This document shows, in pieces, positions 36,080-50,123 of a stretch of DNA of 52,863 nt; the first letter of the stretch is position 1; the number at the start of each line of letters is the position of its first letter. A program made the position numbers and the translations under genes. Below the pieces are notes generated by a model. It saw only the letters and a list, made by a program, of their open reading frames with translations, had not been told where the DNA came from and did no database searches. This DNA is from Neoconidiobolus thromboides FSU 785 (lineage: Eukaryota; Entomophthoromycota; Entomophthoromycetes; Entomophthorales; Neoconidiobolaceae): NCBI GenBank assembly GCA_025603075.1, contig MU626397.1, positions 1 through 52,863 on the forward strand, read 5' to 3'.

Positions 36080-37380
36080 CTCATTTCTTTATTTCTTAAT
36101 TCTTTATTTTCGTTTTATTAAATTTATTTAACTTTTAAAAATTTGAAGTTTTTATCACATTAATATAAATAGTCTGAATTCGGATTGTGTAAATGAATTA
36201 TTTTTTTACATCTATTTTGTTAAAATATTATACACAGTAATTCAATTACAATTCATTAAAACTATGTTTTTAATATAATTAGGATATCATAACTTTAATC
36301 ATTTTGTTCTTAACATTAACATTATTTTATATTGAACTAAATAATTGAGCAAAAAATAGTTAAAGCTCTCTTAAATACGCTTTACATGTAAATAACTCTT
36401 TCAATAGCTTAACCCCTGTATATAACTTTACTGTACAGTTGACAATAGTTGTAGGTAAATTTATCTTTGAATATTTGTTGACCAATTATTTGGTTTAATT
36501 AAGTAGCAATAAAATTTAAAAACTATCAGTTTACTATTGAAATAAAAAACATCTCAATCTAACTTTTTTTCACTATAAAATTTTTATCATTCATATAATA
36601 TAGTAAATGATGGATCTTGCTCCTGTACATTGTTGTTTCTTGGTAGCAAATAAAATTTAGATATAAATTTAGACTTTTTGTGGTTGTGTTTTCTATTTTT
36701 TATTACAATAGCAGTTAATGTTACATTCAAACATATGCCATATTTATACATTTGCTTCACTTTATGTTAGAATACTAAAATTTCAAATTCTTTGTATTAA
36801 AATATTTGAGTAGAAACAACATACTCAAGTTAATGTAATAATAGTCACTTATTCTTACATTCAAATCAATCGATTCTAATTTTGTAATTATTAGCTTCAA
36901 AAACGACATCCACATGCCCAACTAGCTTTATGATATTAATTTATAAGTAATATAAATATATTTTGTCTTAAACCTCCACTTAAGGTGCACACCTCAATAA
37001 AGATTTTATCATTATAAAAACTAACCTATAGCTTACACTAAAACAATTAATTAGGTTGTTTAACATCTTACTGTCTAAGCGATCATTAAATTAGTTATTT
37101 AAGATATTAGATAATATTACATAATATAGAAGCCAATCGATTCTTAGTCTTTATATTTGAATTCTTGATTAAAATCGAAACATTGTTTTCAGCTGGTTTT
37201 CATTATTACACCAAAGCTTAATATTTTTAATTGATATACTTTGAGTGAAATAGTAAAGTGGCAATAGCTGATGAAAATTCGACTAAACTATAGATGTTTT
37301 GCATGTTTGAATTTATTAATATTATTAGTGTATTTTAGATATGGTTTCTCTTACATAACTTGATAGTTTTATGAACTAAA

Positions 37381-37476
37381 CATGGGTACATTTTTTTGGT
37401 TTTGTTACTTTTTCATTTTCTAAGTGGTATTTGAATAGAAAGATTGTTAGTAAAATTGCTAAAAAAAATATCCCTA
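37381..37476 (-). mobile_element. Hairpin MITE (reverse), shortened
   Basis: Starts CATGGGTACA, ends ATATCCCTA. The AAATACAAAAATAC segment near the right end is reduced, so the copy is about 96 bp. Confidence 0.8.
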
Positions 37477-38431
37477 TATGGTTGTAATTAGTGAAAACTT
37501 AATTTTTTGGGTATAGGATTTCTTAAAAGTTCTATTTGATTGGATCAGGATTTTTGATCGATTCTTGGTTATTAAAGGATAATCTTTAATTAGCCAGGAC
37601 TAATTTAATGAGTAATGTTTGCCATAATTTTATTCTGACCTACAAAAATCTGACAAACACTGCTCATTTACAGTAGCCAAGTGATTGATTACGTAGTAAC
37701 GTTAATTTATGAAGCCATCAAATTATATAAGGGAATTACAATTTAAATTATATCAGTACTAAACGACAAGTTCTCCAACCATTGTACTTTAGAACAGCTT
37801 GAAGTAGATGCTTTTCATTTTTTGATTTACATCTAACTTTTTCTAATATGAATTTAAGGGCTCCAGCTTTTATCTTAAATTCATTAAAAATTTTAACTCC
37901 AAACTAAAAACAATAAAAGACATTTTATTTAACTGCAAATTGGTCTACTCCAATTCGTTTATGTTGATTATAGAGTATGACTTTTGAATTACTGGAAGGA
38001 AACAAGGTTATGCATGAGTAAACGTATTATATTAAATTATTCATATTTCAAATAAAAATATTACCCGCTAGACTATTATCACTTGACAGCTTAAAAAAAA
38101 TTGACCCGATTGGTTAAAATTTCAAAATTTTCACTAAAAATTATAAAGAATATACTAAATTTTAAAGATACCTTTACCCGATAACCTGTCGTTATGTAAA
38201 CACTTAGTAAATTTTGCCCGCTTTTTGTTATAATTTTAACGCTTTCAATTTATTGAAATTAAATCAAATACTACCAAATAGAGCTAGAGAACCAATGGAG
38301 ATAATGAAGAAATTCTATAGAACTACATTAGTAACCTAAAAAACAAGACCAATTATGAAAACTATCGATGACTTCAACATGTTGCATGGAATCCTAAGGA
38401 CGGTAGTATTCTAAACAAACTAAATACATAC

Positions 38432-38440
38432 TATAAATAG
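38432..38440 (+). promoter_or_regulatory. TATA box of S28 peptidase gene 1
   Basis: TATAAATAG, 49 bp before the start codon, consistent with a leader of about 25 nt. Confidence 0.55.
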
Positions 38441-38488
38441 CGCACCCAGATGTCAAATCAACAACATTAAAACAAACACCATTCAATT

Positions 38489-39937
38489 ATGAAATTACAT
38501 TTGAATTTATTATTAGTAACTTATACTACAGCTTTTACTCACTTAACTTCATTGAGAGTTAACAATAATATGCTGAAGCAAGTTAATTCTAGATCTTTAG
38601 CTGAAGAAGTTCCAGAAGTCCCAGAGCAGTGGTTTAATCAAACATTAACACATGATGGTGGCAAAGATAGTAAAATATATTGGCAACAAAGATACTTTGT
38701 AAATGATCAATATTATAAGCCGGGGGGACCTGTATTTTTGTTTATAGGCGGAGAAGGAGAATTAGAAGGCTTATGGACTCAGTATTCACTTTTAACTATA
38801 TCTGCAAAGAAGTATCACGGAATCGTTTATGCCTTAGAACATCGATTCTATGGCAAGTCTTATCCTAAACCAGATTTATCAGTTGATAATTTAAAGTATT
38901 TGAGTGCTGACTTAGCTATCAAAGATCTAGTTTATTTTGCCAAAAACATCAAACTTCCTCAATCCAATAGTACGCGCTGTCAAAAAGAGAAAGCAAAATG
39001 GATCATCACTGGTGGAAGTTATCCGGGTAATTTAGCTGCTTGGGCACGTTTAAAGTACCAAGATATATTCTTTGGCGCTATAGCATCCTCTGCACCAGTT
39101 GAAGTTAGAGAAAACTACTATGAATATGATCAAATAGTTCAAAAATCTTTAGCCAAAAATGGAGGCAAAGAATGTTTAATTTATCATATTGAAAACTTTA
39201 ATATTATTAATGAAGTACTGCTTAAAGGAAGTAGTCAAGAAAAGCAAGCTTTAAAGGACAAATTTTCTTGCAGTAAAGTTTCTGACGAGAATTTTGGTAT
39301 TCCATTACTTTTCAACCTTTCTATAATGATTCAATATAATAACAATAAGATACCAGGGAACGTTGGGGATTACTGCAAAGCCCTTAAGTTAAATGGTACT
39401 CGTATTGAAAAGCTTGATGACTTTGCTAAAGCATTTAAAAAAAGTTTAGGAAATAAAACATGTGAGCTTTATACCGACGTAACTTCTCTAAAAGATACTA
39501 AAAAACCATTACCACAGTCCTTTTTCCGTCAATGGATTTACCAAAGTTGCTTTGAGTTTGGCTATTGGTGGACAGCTCCTCCTGAAGGCCAAGATTCTGT
39601 TCGTTCCCGTCTTTTAACGGTACCTTTTTTTAGAAAGTTTGCGTGCAAAGATGTGCTTGGAGATAAAGGGCCACAGATACCTAAACCTGACCAATACAAT
39701 CAAAAGTACCATGGGAAAAATATCAACGTTGATAGGCTTATGTTCGTGAATGGTGATCTTGATCCTTGGATGCCCTTATCAGTAATAAATTCAACCAATA
39801 AACTCATGCCCTCTATTATGATTAAAGGGGCATCTCATGGTACTGATTTAACTATTCCTTTGCCAACAGATTCTAAAGAAGTTATCGAAGCTAAAGAAAA
39901 AGTCTTAGAGTTCGTTGATAGCCTTCTGGTCAAATAA
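38489..39937 (+). CDS. Secreted S28 serine carboxypeptidase (prolyl carboxypeptidase-like), copy 1
   Basis: Single exon, 482 residues. N-terminal signal peptide about 1-18 (LHLNLLLVTYTTAFT). Family S28 enzymes cleave after proline near protein ends in acidic compartments or outside the cell. Seen: WFNQTLTHDGG, YWQQRYFVNDQYYKPGGPVFLFIGGEGE, ALEHRFYGKSYP, the nucleophile elbow GGSYPG (Ser177), SSAPVE, QSCFEFGYWWTAPP, VNGDLDPW (catalytic Asp about 425), and GASHGTDL (catalytic His450). The Cys that usually follows the His (HC) is Gly here, while copy 2 keeps it. Copy 2 lies tail-to-tail downstream. Confidence 0.93.
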   Translation: MKLHLNLLLVTYTTAFTHLTSLRVNNNMLKQVNSRSLAEEVPEVPEQWFNQTLTHDGGKDSKIYWQQRYFVNDQYYKPGGPVFLFIGGEGELEGLWTQYSLLTISAKKYHGIVYALEHRFYGKSYPKPDLSVDNLKYLSADLAIKDLVYFAKNIKLPQSNSTRCQKEKAKWIITGGSYPGNLAAWARLKYQDIFFGAIASSAPVEVRENYYEYDQIVQKSLAKNGGKECLIYHIENFNIINEVLLKGSSQEKQALKDKFSCSKVSDENFGIPLLFNLSIMIQYNNNKIPGNVGDYCKALKLNGTRIEKLDDFAKAFKKSLGNKTCELYTDVTSLKDTKKPLPQSFFRQWIYQSCFEFGYWWTAPPEGQDSVRSRLLTVPFFRKFACKDVLGDKGPQIPKPDQYNQKYHGKNINVDRLMFVNGDLDPWMPLSVINSTNKLMPSIMIKGASHGTDLTIPLPTDSKEVIEAKEKVLEFVDSLLVK

Positions 39938-40137
39938 ATTTTATTTTCGATATACTTTTACTTTTATTTTTGGCACTATATAGCTCTTATTTTTAAATTG
40001 TCAATGCTCATGATGTACAAGATAAAAGTAATAAAGTTATTAATAATATGTTGTGTAAAATTTAAAAAATTAATATTCATTAAAAAGGTTGCTTCTATTT
40101 TATTCAATACTGAATAGTACAACTTTCTTCGTTTTAA

Positions 40138-40239
40138 TATGGGGATGATTTTTTTGGCCTCATTACTTTTTCCATTTTTAAGCGCTATTTAAAAGTGGAA
40201 AGATTGTTAGTAAAATTCTTAAAAGAATATATCCTCATA
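40138..40239 (-). mobile_element. Hairpin MITE (reverse) between the S28 genes
   Basis: Starts TATGGGGATG, ends TATATCCTCATA. Sits in the 408-bp tail-to-tail spacer of the two S28 genes, which holds nothing else. Confidence 0.88.
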
Positions 40240-40345
40240 CCTTTAAATCAAATTGGTCATGTAAATTTATTTCAATTATTAATAAAACAAAGCCAAACAT
40301 TATAATCTTTATCAGAACTTTAAAATAAAAGAATATTTTAGGTCA

Positions 40346-41785
40346 CTAAGTACTTAGTTTCATCATATCTCTAATAAAACCAAGGATTTTATCCTTTGCT
40401 TCTGCGACATACTGCGTATCACTTGAGTCTGGGTAAGCAAGGTCAGCACAATGAGCGGCCCCTTCGATCACTATAGTGGGTATTTTATCCGTTGGATCAG
40501 TAATGGAAAGTGGTGTCCACGGGTCAAGCTCGCCATTAACGAATAACAACCTATCAGTTTGAATATTTTTGCCAAGGTATTTCCTATTAGTTTCATCAAT
40601 TTTTGGGCTCTTTGGGCCCTCAGGTCCAAAGATTCCACTGCAATAAGCTTCACGGTTAAAATCAACATCTAAGAGGCGGGATCTTGCTGCTGGAAAGTCT
40701 TTTGGTGGAGCAACTTGCCAGTAACCAAATTCATTACAAGACTGATATAGCCATTGTCGGCTAAATTCTTTGGGAGATGGTTGACGAGTGTTGTTGTAAT
40801 ATGAATAATTAGTAAAGGTTGTACATGAGCTGCTCCCAAGAGCATTTTTAAAACTCAAGGCAAAATCATTTAATTTTTCAGTCATTGTCCCATTTAAATA
40901 GAGTGTTTTACAATGCTTAGCAACTTTGAGGTTATTGTTATCATTATCTTGAACAAGGCCAGCAAAGTAGTTCAAGGCGGTTGCAAAATATCTATTATCG
41001 ACGTCAGCACAGGTGAATGACTCTTTCAAAGCATTAATCCTAATTTCATCGCCACTAAATAATATCTCATCGATAGCTTTAAAGTTTTCAAGGTAATAAT
41101 TTAGACACTCTTGTCCACCATTTTCACCCAGCGATCTTTGAACTTGCAAATCATATTCATAAAAATTTTCTTTTGCTTCAACTGGTGCAGATGAAGCAAT
41201 AGCAGCATGAAAAATATCTGAGTGTTTCTTGCGTGCCCAGGCAGAAAGATTTCCAGGATAACTTCCACCATAAAGTATCCACTTTGTAGTAATATCATTA
41301 GTCGTGGTATTTGATTGGGGTAATTGAATATTTTTAGCAAAGTAAGCTAAGTCATCAATAGCTAAATCTGAAGTAAGGTACTTTAAGCTATCAAGGGTTA
41401 AGTCAGATTTTGGATAGGATTTTCCATAAAATCGATGCTCTAGGGCATATACTACACCTTTGTGCTCTTCAGCAGCTTTAGATAAAAGCGAATTTTGAGC
41501 CCAGCTCCCAGATAACTCACTTTCACCACCTATAAAAAGAAAAGCAGGCCCGCCTGGTTGATAAAATTGGTCATTTATAAAATATCTTTGTTGCCAGGTT
41601 ATATTGCTATCCGGGGTATCATCATGGGTTAAAATTTGATCAAACCAATATTCAGTTGTTTCTTCACCACTTCGAAATATTCTAAATTTGTTCAACATTT
41701 CATCGTTTACCTTCAAGGAGCCGTAGTATGGCTCAGCCATTACGGAAACTAACATTATGGAGATTTGAAATATTTTGAAATTCAT
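40346..41785 (-). CDS. Secreted S28 serine carboxypeptidase (prolyl carboxypeptidase-like), copy 2
   Basis: Single exon, 479 residues, paralogue of copy 1 in opposite orientation. Signal peptide about 1-17 (FKIFQISIMLVSVMA). Seen: WFDQILTHDDTPDSNITWQQ, FINDQFYQPGGPAFLFIGGE, ALEHRFYGKSYP, GGSYPG with Ser175, SSAPVE, QSCNEFGYWQVAPP, VNGELDPW (Asp about 421), and GAAHCADL (His445, with the usual Cys). All catalytic residues are intact. Several N-x-S/T sites fit secretion (NITW, NTTT, NLSAW, NGTM). Confidence 0.94.
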   Translation of the reverse strand: MNFKIFQISIMLVSVMAEPYYGSLKVNDEMLNKFRIFRSGEETTEYWFDQILTHDDTPDSNITWQQRYFINDQFYQPGGPAFLFIGGESELSGSWAQNSLLSKAAEEHKGVVYALEHRFYGKSYPKSDLTLDSLKYLTSDLAIDDLAYFAKNIQLPQSNTTTNDITTKWILYGGSYPGNLSAWARKKHSDIFHAAIASSAPVEAKENFYEYDLQVQRSLGENGGQECLNYYLENFKAIDEILFSGDEIRINALKESFTCADVDNRYFATALNYFAGLVQDNDNNNLKVAKHCKTLYLNGTMTEKLNDFALSFKNALGSSSCTTFTNYSYYNNTRQPSPKEFSRQWLYQSCNEFGYWQVAPPKDFPAARSRLLDVDFNREAYCSGIFGPEGPKSPKIDETNRKYLGKNIQTDRLLFVNGELDPWTPLSITDPTDKIPTIVIEGAAHCADLAYPDSSDTQYVAEAKDKILGFIRDMMKLST

Positions 41786-41817
41786 TTCAATTGTAAACTT
41801 AATTTCAAATGTCCACC

Positions 41818-41826
41818 TTATATACT
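41818..41826 (-). promoter_or_regulatory. TATA box of S28 peptidase gene 2
   Basis: TATATAAGG on the minus strand, about 35 bp before the start codon. The short distance implies a very short leader. Confidence 0.5.
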
Positions 41827-43022
41827 TTTCTCACTGAATTATAAATAACTATCAACTTCCATTTTAGATTATTATAACAATATAGATTTTTTTAATTTAT
41901 TAAAGCCAAGTGGAATTTTAGTGCAATACAATAAAATACATTTAAACCAAATAATTTTAAAAAGAACGAATCCCTATTGGTTTTTCTAAGAGATGGGTTC
42001 TTTTAAATTTTATTATCACTTTGTTTTATTTTAGTCATACAATTTTTTGTATAAATTTAGTAATTTAAGTTTTAGAATACTAAAACGAACCAAATGTTAT
42101 AATCTTAATAAATCTAAAGTAGATATCAAAAAGACATAATTATACTAAAATGAGCCCTTTTATTTATATGCAAATTTTAAAATATGTCAGATTTATTATT
42201 ATTTTATTACAAACCGCTAGTTAACAGCGCTTTAGACCTAAAAATTAAAGAACGTTGACGAGTAACCCACTACTTACAAAGGATAGAATTTCAAAACAAA
42301 GTAATCTTTTCATATGGATTATACTGATAGTTTAGAAGAAAAATAATGCAAATATCCATGGTAAACTATTAGCATAAAAGCGCTATTTCAAATATTTAAA
42401 CACTGAACTACAAGAACAAAGTTCACAAAGAAAAGAATACTTATAGATAAACTAAAAGAATTGAGTACACTAATAATTAGATATTTATTATATAATTGAT
42501 TAACTTCATACTTAAGCATCTAAAAATAGCCATCAATTAAAAGCTTATTAAGGCAAAATAAAGGTCAGATATTAAAATTTTTACTTTAAATTGTAATTTT
42601 CATATAATATTTACTTTTTTCAATATGTACATAAAAGTACTTATTCTAATTTATAATGTTGTCCATCTATTATATAGCCGAAATTTATATAAACATTTAT
42701 CAACCATTAAAACAAAATTTCAGAGTAGTTAAAAGCCATGATTATCTTCAGATTGCTGTATCTTATCGATTGATATTATTATTTGAAAGTATTAAAATTT
42801 TACCTAATATGTTTGTTACTGAGCTATAATAAACTCTAAGTATCTAATTTGCTTTAAAAAAATAAAACAAGTTCTTTTAGATAAAATACAAAATATTCAA
42901 ATGCCTTCAATGTTTACTATTGGAGTTAGTTAAGTGGATGAACATTAACTTTGAAAAACTTTTACTTTGTATTTTCAATGGCCTAAATACACCTTCTTTA
43001 AAAAAGTGTAGCTCAAATACAA

Positions 43023-43215
43023 TATAGATGCATTTTTTAAAATTTTTATTAATATTATTCTATTCAAATAGTGCCTAAAAATGAAAAGAGATGGGAATGT
43101 TTTTTTTGATTTCATTATTTTTCTATTTTTTAAGTATTATTTGAACGTAAAAATTATTAGTAAAATTCTTAAATACAAAAATACATCCCCAGATGAAGTT
43201 AAAAACATCCTCATA
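43023..43215 (+). mobile_element. Hairpin MITE (forward) split by a second copy
   Basis: Left part 43023-43089 (from TATAGATGCA to AATGAAAAGA) and right part from about 43194 (GAAGTTAAAAACATCCTCATA) together make one element. It is interrupted by the reverse copy at 43090-43193. Confidence 0.85.
43090..43193 (-). mobile_element. Hairpin MITE (reverse) nested in another copy
   Basis: TGGGAATG...CATCCCCA flanked by GA on both sides, within the GAAAA-TGAAG part of the outer element. The duplicated dinucleotide is GA, where intact copies have TA. Confidence 0.88.
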
Positions 43216-43423
43216 TCAAAGTAAAGATTAATTATAAAATAAAAATTAGCTAAATAATAAAAATAACAACCTCAATATGGAACAAATTATAACTTCAGCC
43301 TAAAACAGGAGGCTGCCGATACTTCAAATAGTATGAATAGCAATGTATACCATAATTAAATATTACTAAACAACTAAAAATAGCTAAACTTTATGAGTTT
43401 GAAAAAATGACACAAAATCAATA

Positions 43424-43528
43424 TACGAGAGTGTTTTTTCTAACTTCATTATTTTTTCCATTTTTTAAGCGCTATTTAAGCGTAAAATTTGCTAGTAAGA
43501 TTCTTAAACACAAAAATACGTCGCCATA
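43424..43528 (-). mobile_element. Hairpin MITE (reverse)
   Basis: Starts TACGAGAGTG, ends ACGTCGCCATA. Core TTTTTTAAGCGCTATTTAAG intact. 'CACTC-end' subtype. Confidence 0.88.
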
Positions 43529-43886
43529 CAGTAATTAGTTGACAAGTCATAGAAAAAGGATATTAAGACTTCTATTATATTAAACAGATTTCATCCTTCA
43601 ATAATAAAAGGTATCTGGAAGTTTCAGGGGATCAAATACATGAAGTAACTTAAAGTATAAATAAATTATAAATCGAGGCTATCTACTGTATTATATCTAG
43701 TTGGTGGTAATATAATAATTTTAAATATAGAGCTCAATTTCCAAACTCTTGTTATTAAATTATATTTAAATGATAATATAATAAGATTTCCATGACTAAA
43801 AGGAAAACCAATATCCATTCTGAGGTGCATATAATGTTATACTTTATTAAAATTTTATTTATCAAATACTAGCTCTACTAAATATA

Positions 43887-44795
43887 TTATCTTCTTGCAG
43901 GAATTGGGTTAGGTTTTAATTTTCCATTCATAACTTTTTGAATCCAACCATAATATCTTGCTACGCGAGTATAAACCTAAAAAATAATTAATATGTTAAA
44001 ATATAGAATGTAATAATATTACTGCGGGCGTATTTGGCTCAGCACATGCGATACCATTGGAGGTAATCCCAATTAATAATGGTTTGTCATTGACATAACT
44101 AAATAATGGACCTCCAGAGTCACCTCTACAAGTATCTTTACCACCTTGTTTAAAACCAGCACATATTTGAGTTTTAACAACAGTGTAATTTAGCTTTTGT
44201 TTATAAACCCCAACACAGTTATTTCTGCTAGCTAATGGTAACCATACTTCTTGTAATTCATCAGTGTTAGCACCAAGTGGTTTGGTGGCACCCCAGCCTA
44301 AAGCAGTAACTCTCATCCCTTCTCTATGATATAATTGGTCATCTATACGAACATTATTACGTCTTTTGCTTTTATTATCGAATTGCATGATAGCAACTAA
44401 AAAACATTATAAATAAAAATAAAAATAACAATTAAAGTAATATTACTATCATTGTATAAAGCATCCCTATCAAAATCAGTTGGTACCCAACGTTTGAGAA
44501 CTTTGTAAGCTTTTCCATTCTCTTCTTCAATACTTTTAGCTAAATTGTGACGATGTAATTGAACTTCAAAAGTATCTAAAGGAGCAATTAATCCACCTGC
44601 ACAATGAGCAGCGGTAATGATCATATCATCTCTTATTAATGTAGCACCACAAAAATATTCGCCATAACGGAAGATGGTAGCCATCCAAGGATATTTAAAT
44701 TCGGGTTCAACGGGGAAGCCATTTATAATTCTACTATCTTGGGCTAAAACGATAGCAGAGAAAAAAAATAAAGGATTGATTATATTAGTTAGCAT
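43887..44795 (-). CDS. Secreted trypsin-like serine protease (S1)
   Basis: Three exons (44447-44795, 44023-44396, 43887-43976) give 270 residues. The ATG at 44795 starts a signal peptide (IINPLFFFSAIVLA). Upstream in-frame ATGs lie before the TATA box and are rejected. Cleavage after DSR would release the mature start IINGF. Catalytic triad: His64 in TAAHC, Asp116 in YNDIAIM (across the intron), Ser210 in CRGDSGGP. Asp204, six before the Ser, is the trypsin-type specificity residue. The residue equivalent to Gly226 (TPAVYT) is Ala241. Trypsin-like enzymes are typical secreted proteins of insect-associated early fungi. The tail RYYGWIQKVMNGKLKPNPIPARR is basic. Confidence 0.92.
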
Positions 44796-44841
44796 ATTAG
44801 TTTTTATAATAAATTTGAAGTTGTGGTTGAAGGGCTTTCGT

Positions 44842-44852
44842 TTATTATATAC
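44842..44852 (-). promoter_or_regulatory. Candidate TATA box of the trypsin-like gene
   Basis: TATATAATAAA on the minus strand, about 50 bp before the chosen start codon. Supports the ATG at 44795 over those further upstream. Confidence 0.45.
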
Positions 44853-46141
44853 TATTTTTAGTTCGAAATTGTTCATAGACCCGATTTTTTTATGATCGAA
44901 GATAAGCCAATTATTTATCTTATCATTCATGAACTTAATTTTTAGGGTAATCATAAGAACTGTTCTTTAAAAACGATATTATTTATTACAAAAAAGACAA
45001 TACTAATTTATTGATAGCAATTTTAATAAGGATATTATTATAAATAAAAGGAGCTATCGTTTATATAATTATCTAGTTAGATATAAAAAATTTCTAATAA
45101 TAAATTATAATAAATTTAGTATCAGTATTATAATAGTCATTACTATGATCAATAGTATAAATTAATTGCTAAACTATATCTAAATGATAAAATTTAAAAT
45201 TTTGTAGTTTAATAGAATAAAACAATAATCAGTAGGTATTCTACTTACTTTTTACTTTATTTTTAAAATTGCTTTTGATTTGCTTTTGTTTGCTTCTTAC
45301 ATAACAGATCATGTCATTTATTCGTTTAATTAAATTAAATCATTAGTTATTATTTAGTGTTTATCCTTATTATATATAAAATTGAGTTTGAATTAAGCAA
45401 ACTACGTTTTTTTAGCCTTTGCTATGTTATATTAGTTATAATTTTCCAAATACTCACAGTAACTAAAACACTGTGTAGTTATAAAAAGTTTAGTTTTGAA
45501 AAGTGGTTTAAATGTCTTAATTTAAAAAGACATTTCCAATGATTGGTGTTTAAATATGATTTTTTAAGTCTAATAACCCTTGTATTCTTATGACAAAATG
45601 AATTATAACTCCAACAAGATTCAAAAAAGGGTATATGAGTTTCACCTCACTTTTTGAGTTCTGTTATACTGTGCCTTGTAGTATAAATATAACTAGCTAT
45701 AATGTCTATTACAAGTATCATATTAGATAAATTAGAGCTATAGTAACAGGTTTATAAGTAAAAAAAGTTATCTTTTAAGTATTATAATACAATAGCTATT
45801 TTATAAAAAAAACCTTTAAAAGATATAAAATTGATAAAATTATGCTCTTATAATAATCCGAAAATTTAGGTAATTTACCAAACAAAGTAAACATGGTGAT
45901 TTTTTTATTAAGTTCTAGCAAAAATTGCTTATCAAAAAAGTTAAGCTAATGGCATGTAATTCAATATACAACAATTAACACCATTCAAAAATAAGGATGT
46001 TAAAAAAGTAAGCTAATAATACATATACTAATATATAGTAACAGCAATATGCAAAAATTAGTAAGTGTTATAAATAAAATAGTTAGCAATTGAAGAGTCA
46101 AAAAGGTATATAAAAAAGGGTAATAAGAATACACTAAAAAA
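44853..46141. other. Gene-free region
   Basis: About 1.3 kb between the trypsin-like gene and the 3' end of the demethylase gene. Short open frames show no family features. No MITE copy found. Confidence 0.5.
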
Positions 46142-48364
<2,223 letters not shown>

Positions 48365-49674
48365 TTTCGTTATGTTGTGTCCAGTTTAAATATAAAGATT
48401 ATATAAATTATAAACTCTCTTTTTAAAAAAAATGGCAAAAATAATAAAAGTTTGGCTTTTTCTGTTGCTAACTTTTATTCATTTCTAATTTAACTGAAAT
48501 TTAAACCTAAAATTCATTTTAATTAATTGGGTAGGTATGTAGATTTAATCTTTTCTAGAAAATTACCAGGCATAATTTTAAAAATACTTAAAACCAAGCA
48601 TTTTGCCTTTAAAATAAAAAAAATTAATTTCCTTAATTTTGTCAAATCAAATTTTTCTAAACTGTATATCTTGCATTTTATTGGTCAAGCTTTTAGTAAA
48701 TGTCTTATTTTCAATAAATTTATTATATCAGATAAACTATCTACTCATCAGATAAAATATAAAACAAAATAATAATAACAACAATAAAATTATGATTCAA
48801 CTATTAATTTATTATTTACAACTTCATTTACTTTATATTTATAAATTGACTTCGGCTAGTCAGCAAATTAGTTGATTGATGAGACTGAATTCTGAAAGCC
48901 TAAAGATTTTAGCTAACAAACACTAACTTAAAGATACTTAAAAGCAAATAAAACAAACTATAATAACATATATATTTTTATTAATAAAATAAAAACGATA
49001 TTTATAGTTTTTTCATTGTAGTTTTTTTTACTTTATAAACTGGATGATTTTATTTTAAAAAAAATAGTGGATGAAATGGCTTTAAGATTACTGAAAAAGA
49101 AAAATGTAGCAATATTTTTAATAAGTCAAAAAATAAACTTAGACTAAACTAATAATAATATTTTGAAATATCATATAAAACATTAACATTAAAACACATA
49201 AATAAGAAAAATTCAATTACAAGGGATAAAATATTGGAGATCTAGTAGATATAACATTACCTTGATTCATACTATAACAATAGAACCATAATAAATTATA
49301 TCTCAGGTCTTTCTTTAACCCTTTCAGTTATATTGTCAGCTCAGGATATATTTAACTCAGTATCAATAAAAATGTCCAGTAGTTTATTTTTTAGTTGAAA
49401 GAAAAAAGTGACAAAGTTAAAAACTGAAGACCAGTAACCAAATTAATACTAAAGCCAATTAATAAACATAATCAATCATCTTTTCATTAGCTTAACATGC
49501 TGATTCAGCTTACCATTTATATCTAAAAAACAAAATTTTATTAGGTTGTCTATGAAAGTCAATAAAAGATTATCAAAGGGCTAAAATAATGTTAATTCCG
49601 TAAAGCTAGATGTATTTATTTTGTAAAAAAACAATCTCACTAGAAGCAGCCTCCTTTATCTTGGCTTTTTAAAA

Positions 49675-49778
49675 AATGGGGATGTGTTTTTGTGTTTAAG
49701 AATCTACTAACAAATTTTCCGCTTAAATAACGCTTAAAAAGTGGAAAAAATAATGAAGTCAAAAAAAATACTCCCAAA
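49675..49778 (+). mobile_element. Hairpin MITE (forward)
   Basis: Starts AATGGGGATG, ends ATACTCCCAAA. Interior close to copy 1. Confidence 0.88.
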
Positions 49779-50018
49779 TAGTTGTGGTTATTCTGATTAT
49801 GTCCTTTTAAAGCATAATTGTATCAATTTTATTGATTTCATAAAAACCAAAAAACAATAATAGAGATAATTATTATATCTTCAAAACCAACTATTAATAC
49901 TATTACTTAATAAAAAATAATAAAACAATTTAAAAACAAAAATGTTATATCAAGTTTCTAATCAAAATAGAGGAAACAACTTAACTCATTAATTTGTAAT
50001 TTTTTAGATTTAATAAAA

Positions 50019-50123
50019 TATGGGAGTGTTTTTTTTGACTTCATTATTTTTTCCATTTTTTAAGCGCTATTTGAGTGGAAAATTTGTTGGTAAAATTCTT
50101 AAATACAAAAATACATCCCCATA
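50019..50123 (-). mobile_element. Hairpin MITE (reverse)
   Basis: Starts TATGGGAGTG, ends ACATCCCCATA. 105 bp. Nearly the exact reverse complement of copy 1. Confidence 0.92.

Larger units (their letters stand above)
36080..38488. other. Gene-free region GSH1 / S28 peptidase
   Basis: Contains one reverse MITE (37381-37476) and a TATA box for the downstream peptidase gene. No other feature recognised. Confidence 0.5.
41827..43886. other. Gene-free region with nested and single MITEs
   Basis: Holds a MITE inserted in another MITE (43023-43215) and a further copy (43424-43528). The first 1.2 kb shows nothing recognisable. Confidence 0.55.

Noticed and set aside
44796-44954. N-terminal extension of the trypsin-like protease from upstream ATGs
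   Set aside because: The extension has no family match, lies across a TATA box, and would bury the signal peptide that begins at 44795.
48527-48772. 81-codon plus-strand open frame
   Set aside because: Begins without a clear ATG, composition is random-like, and no promoter or domain is visible.
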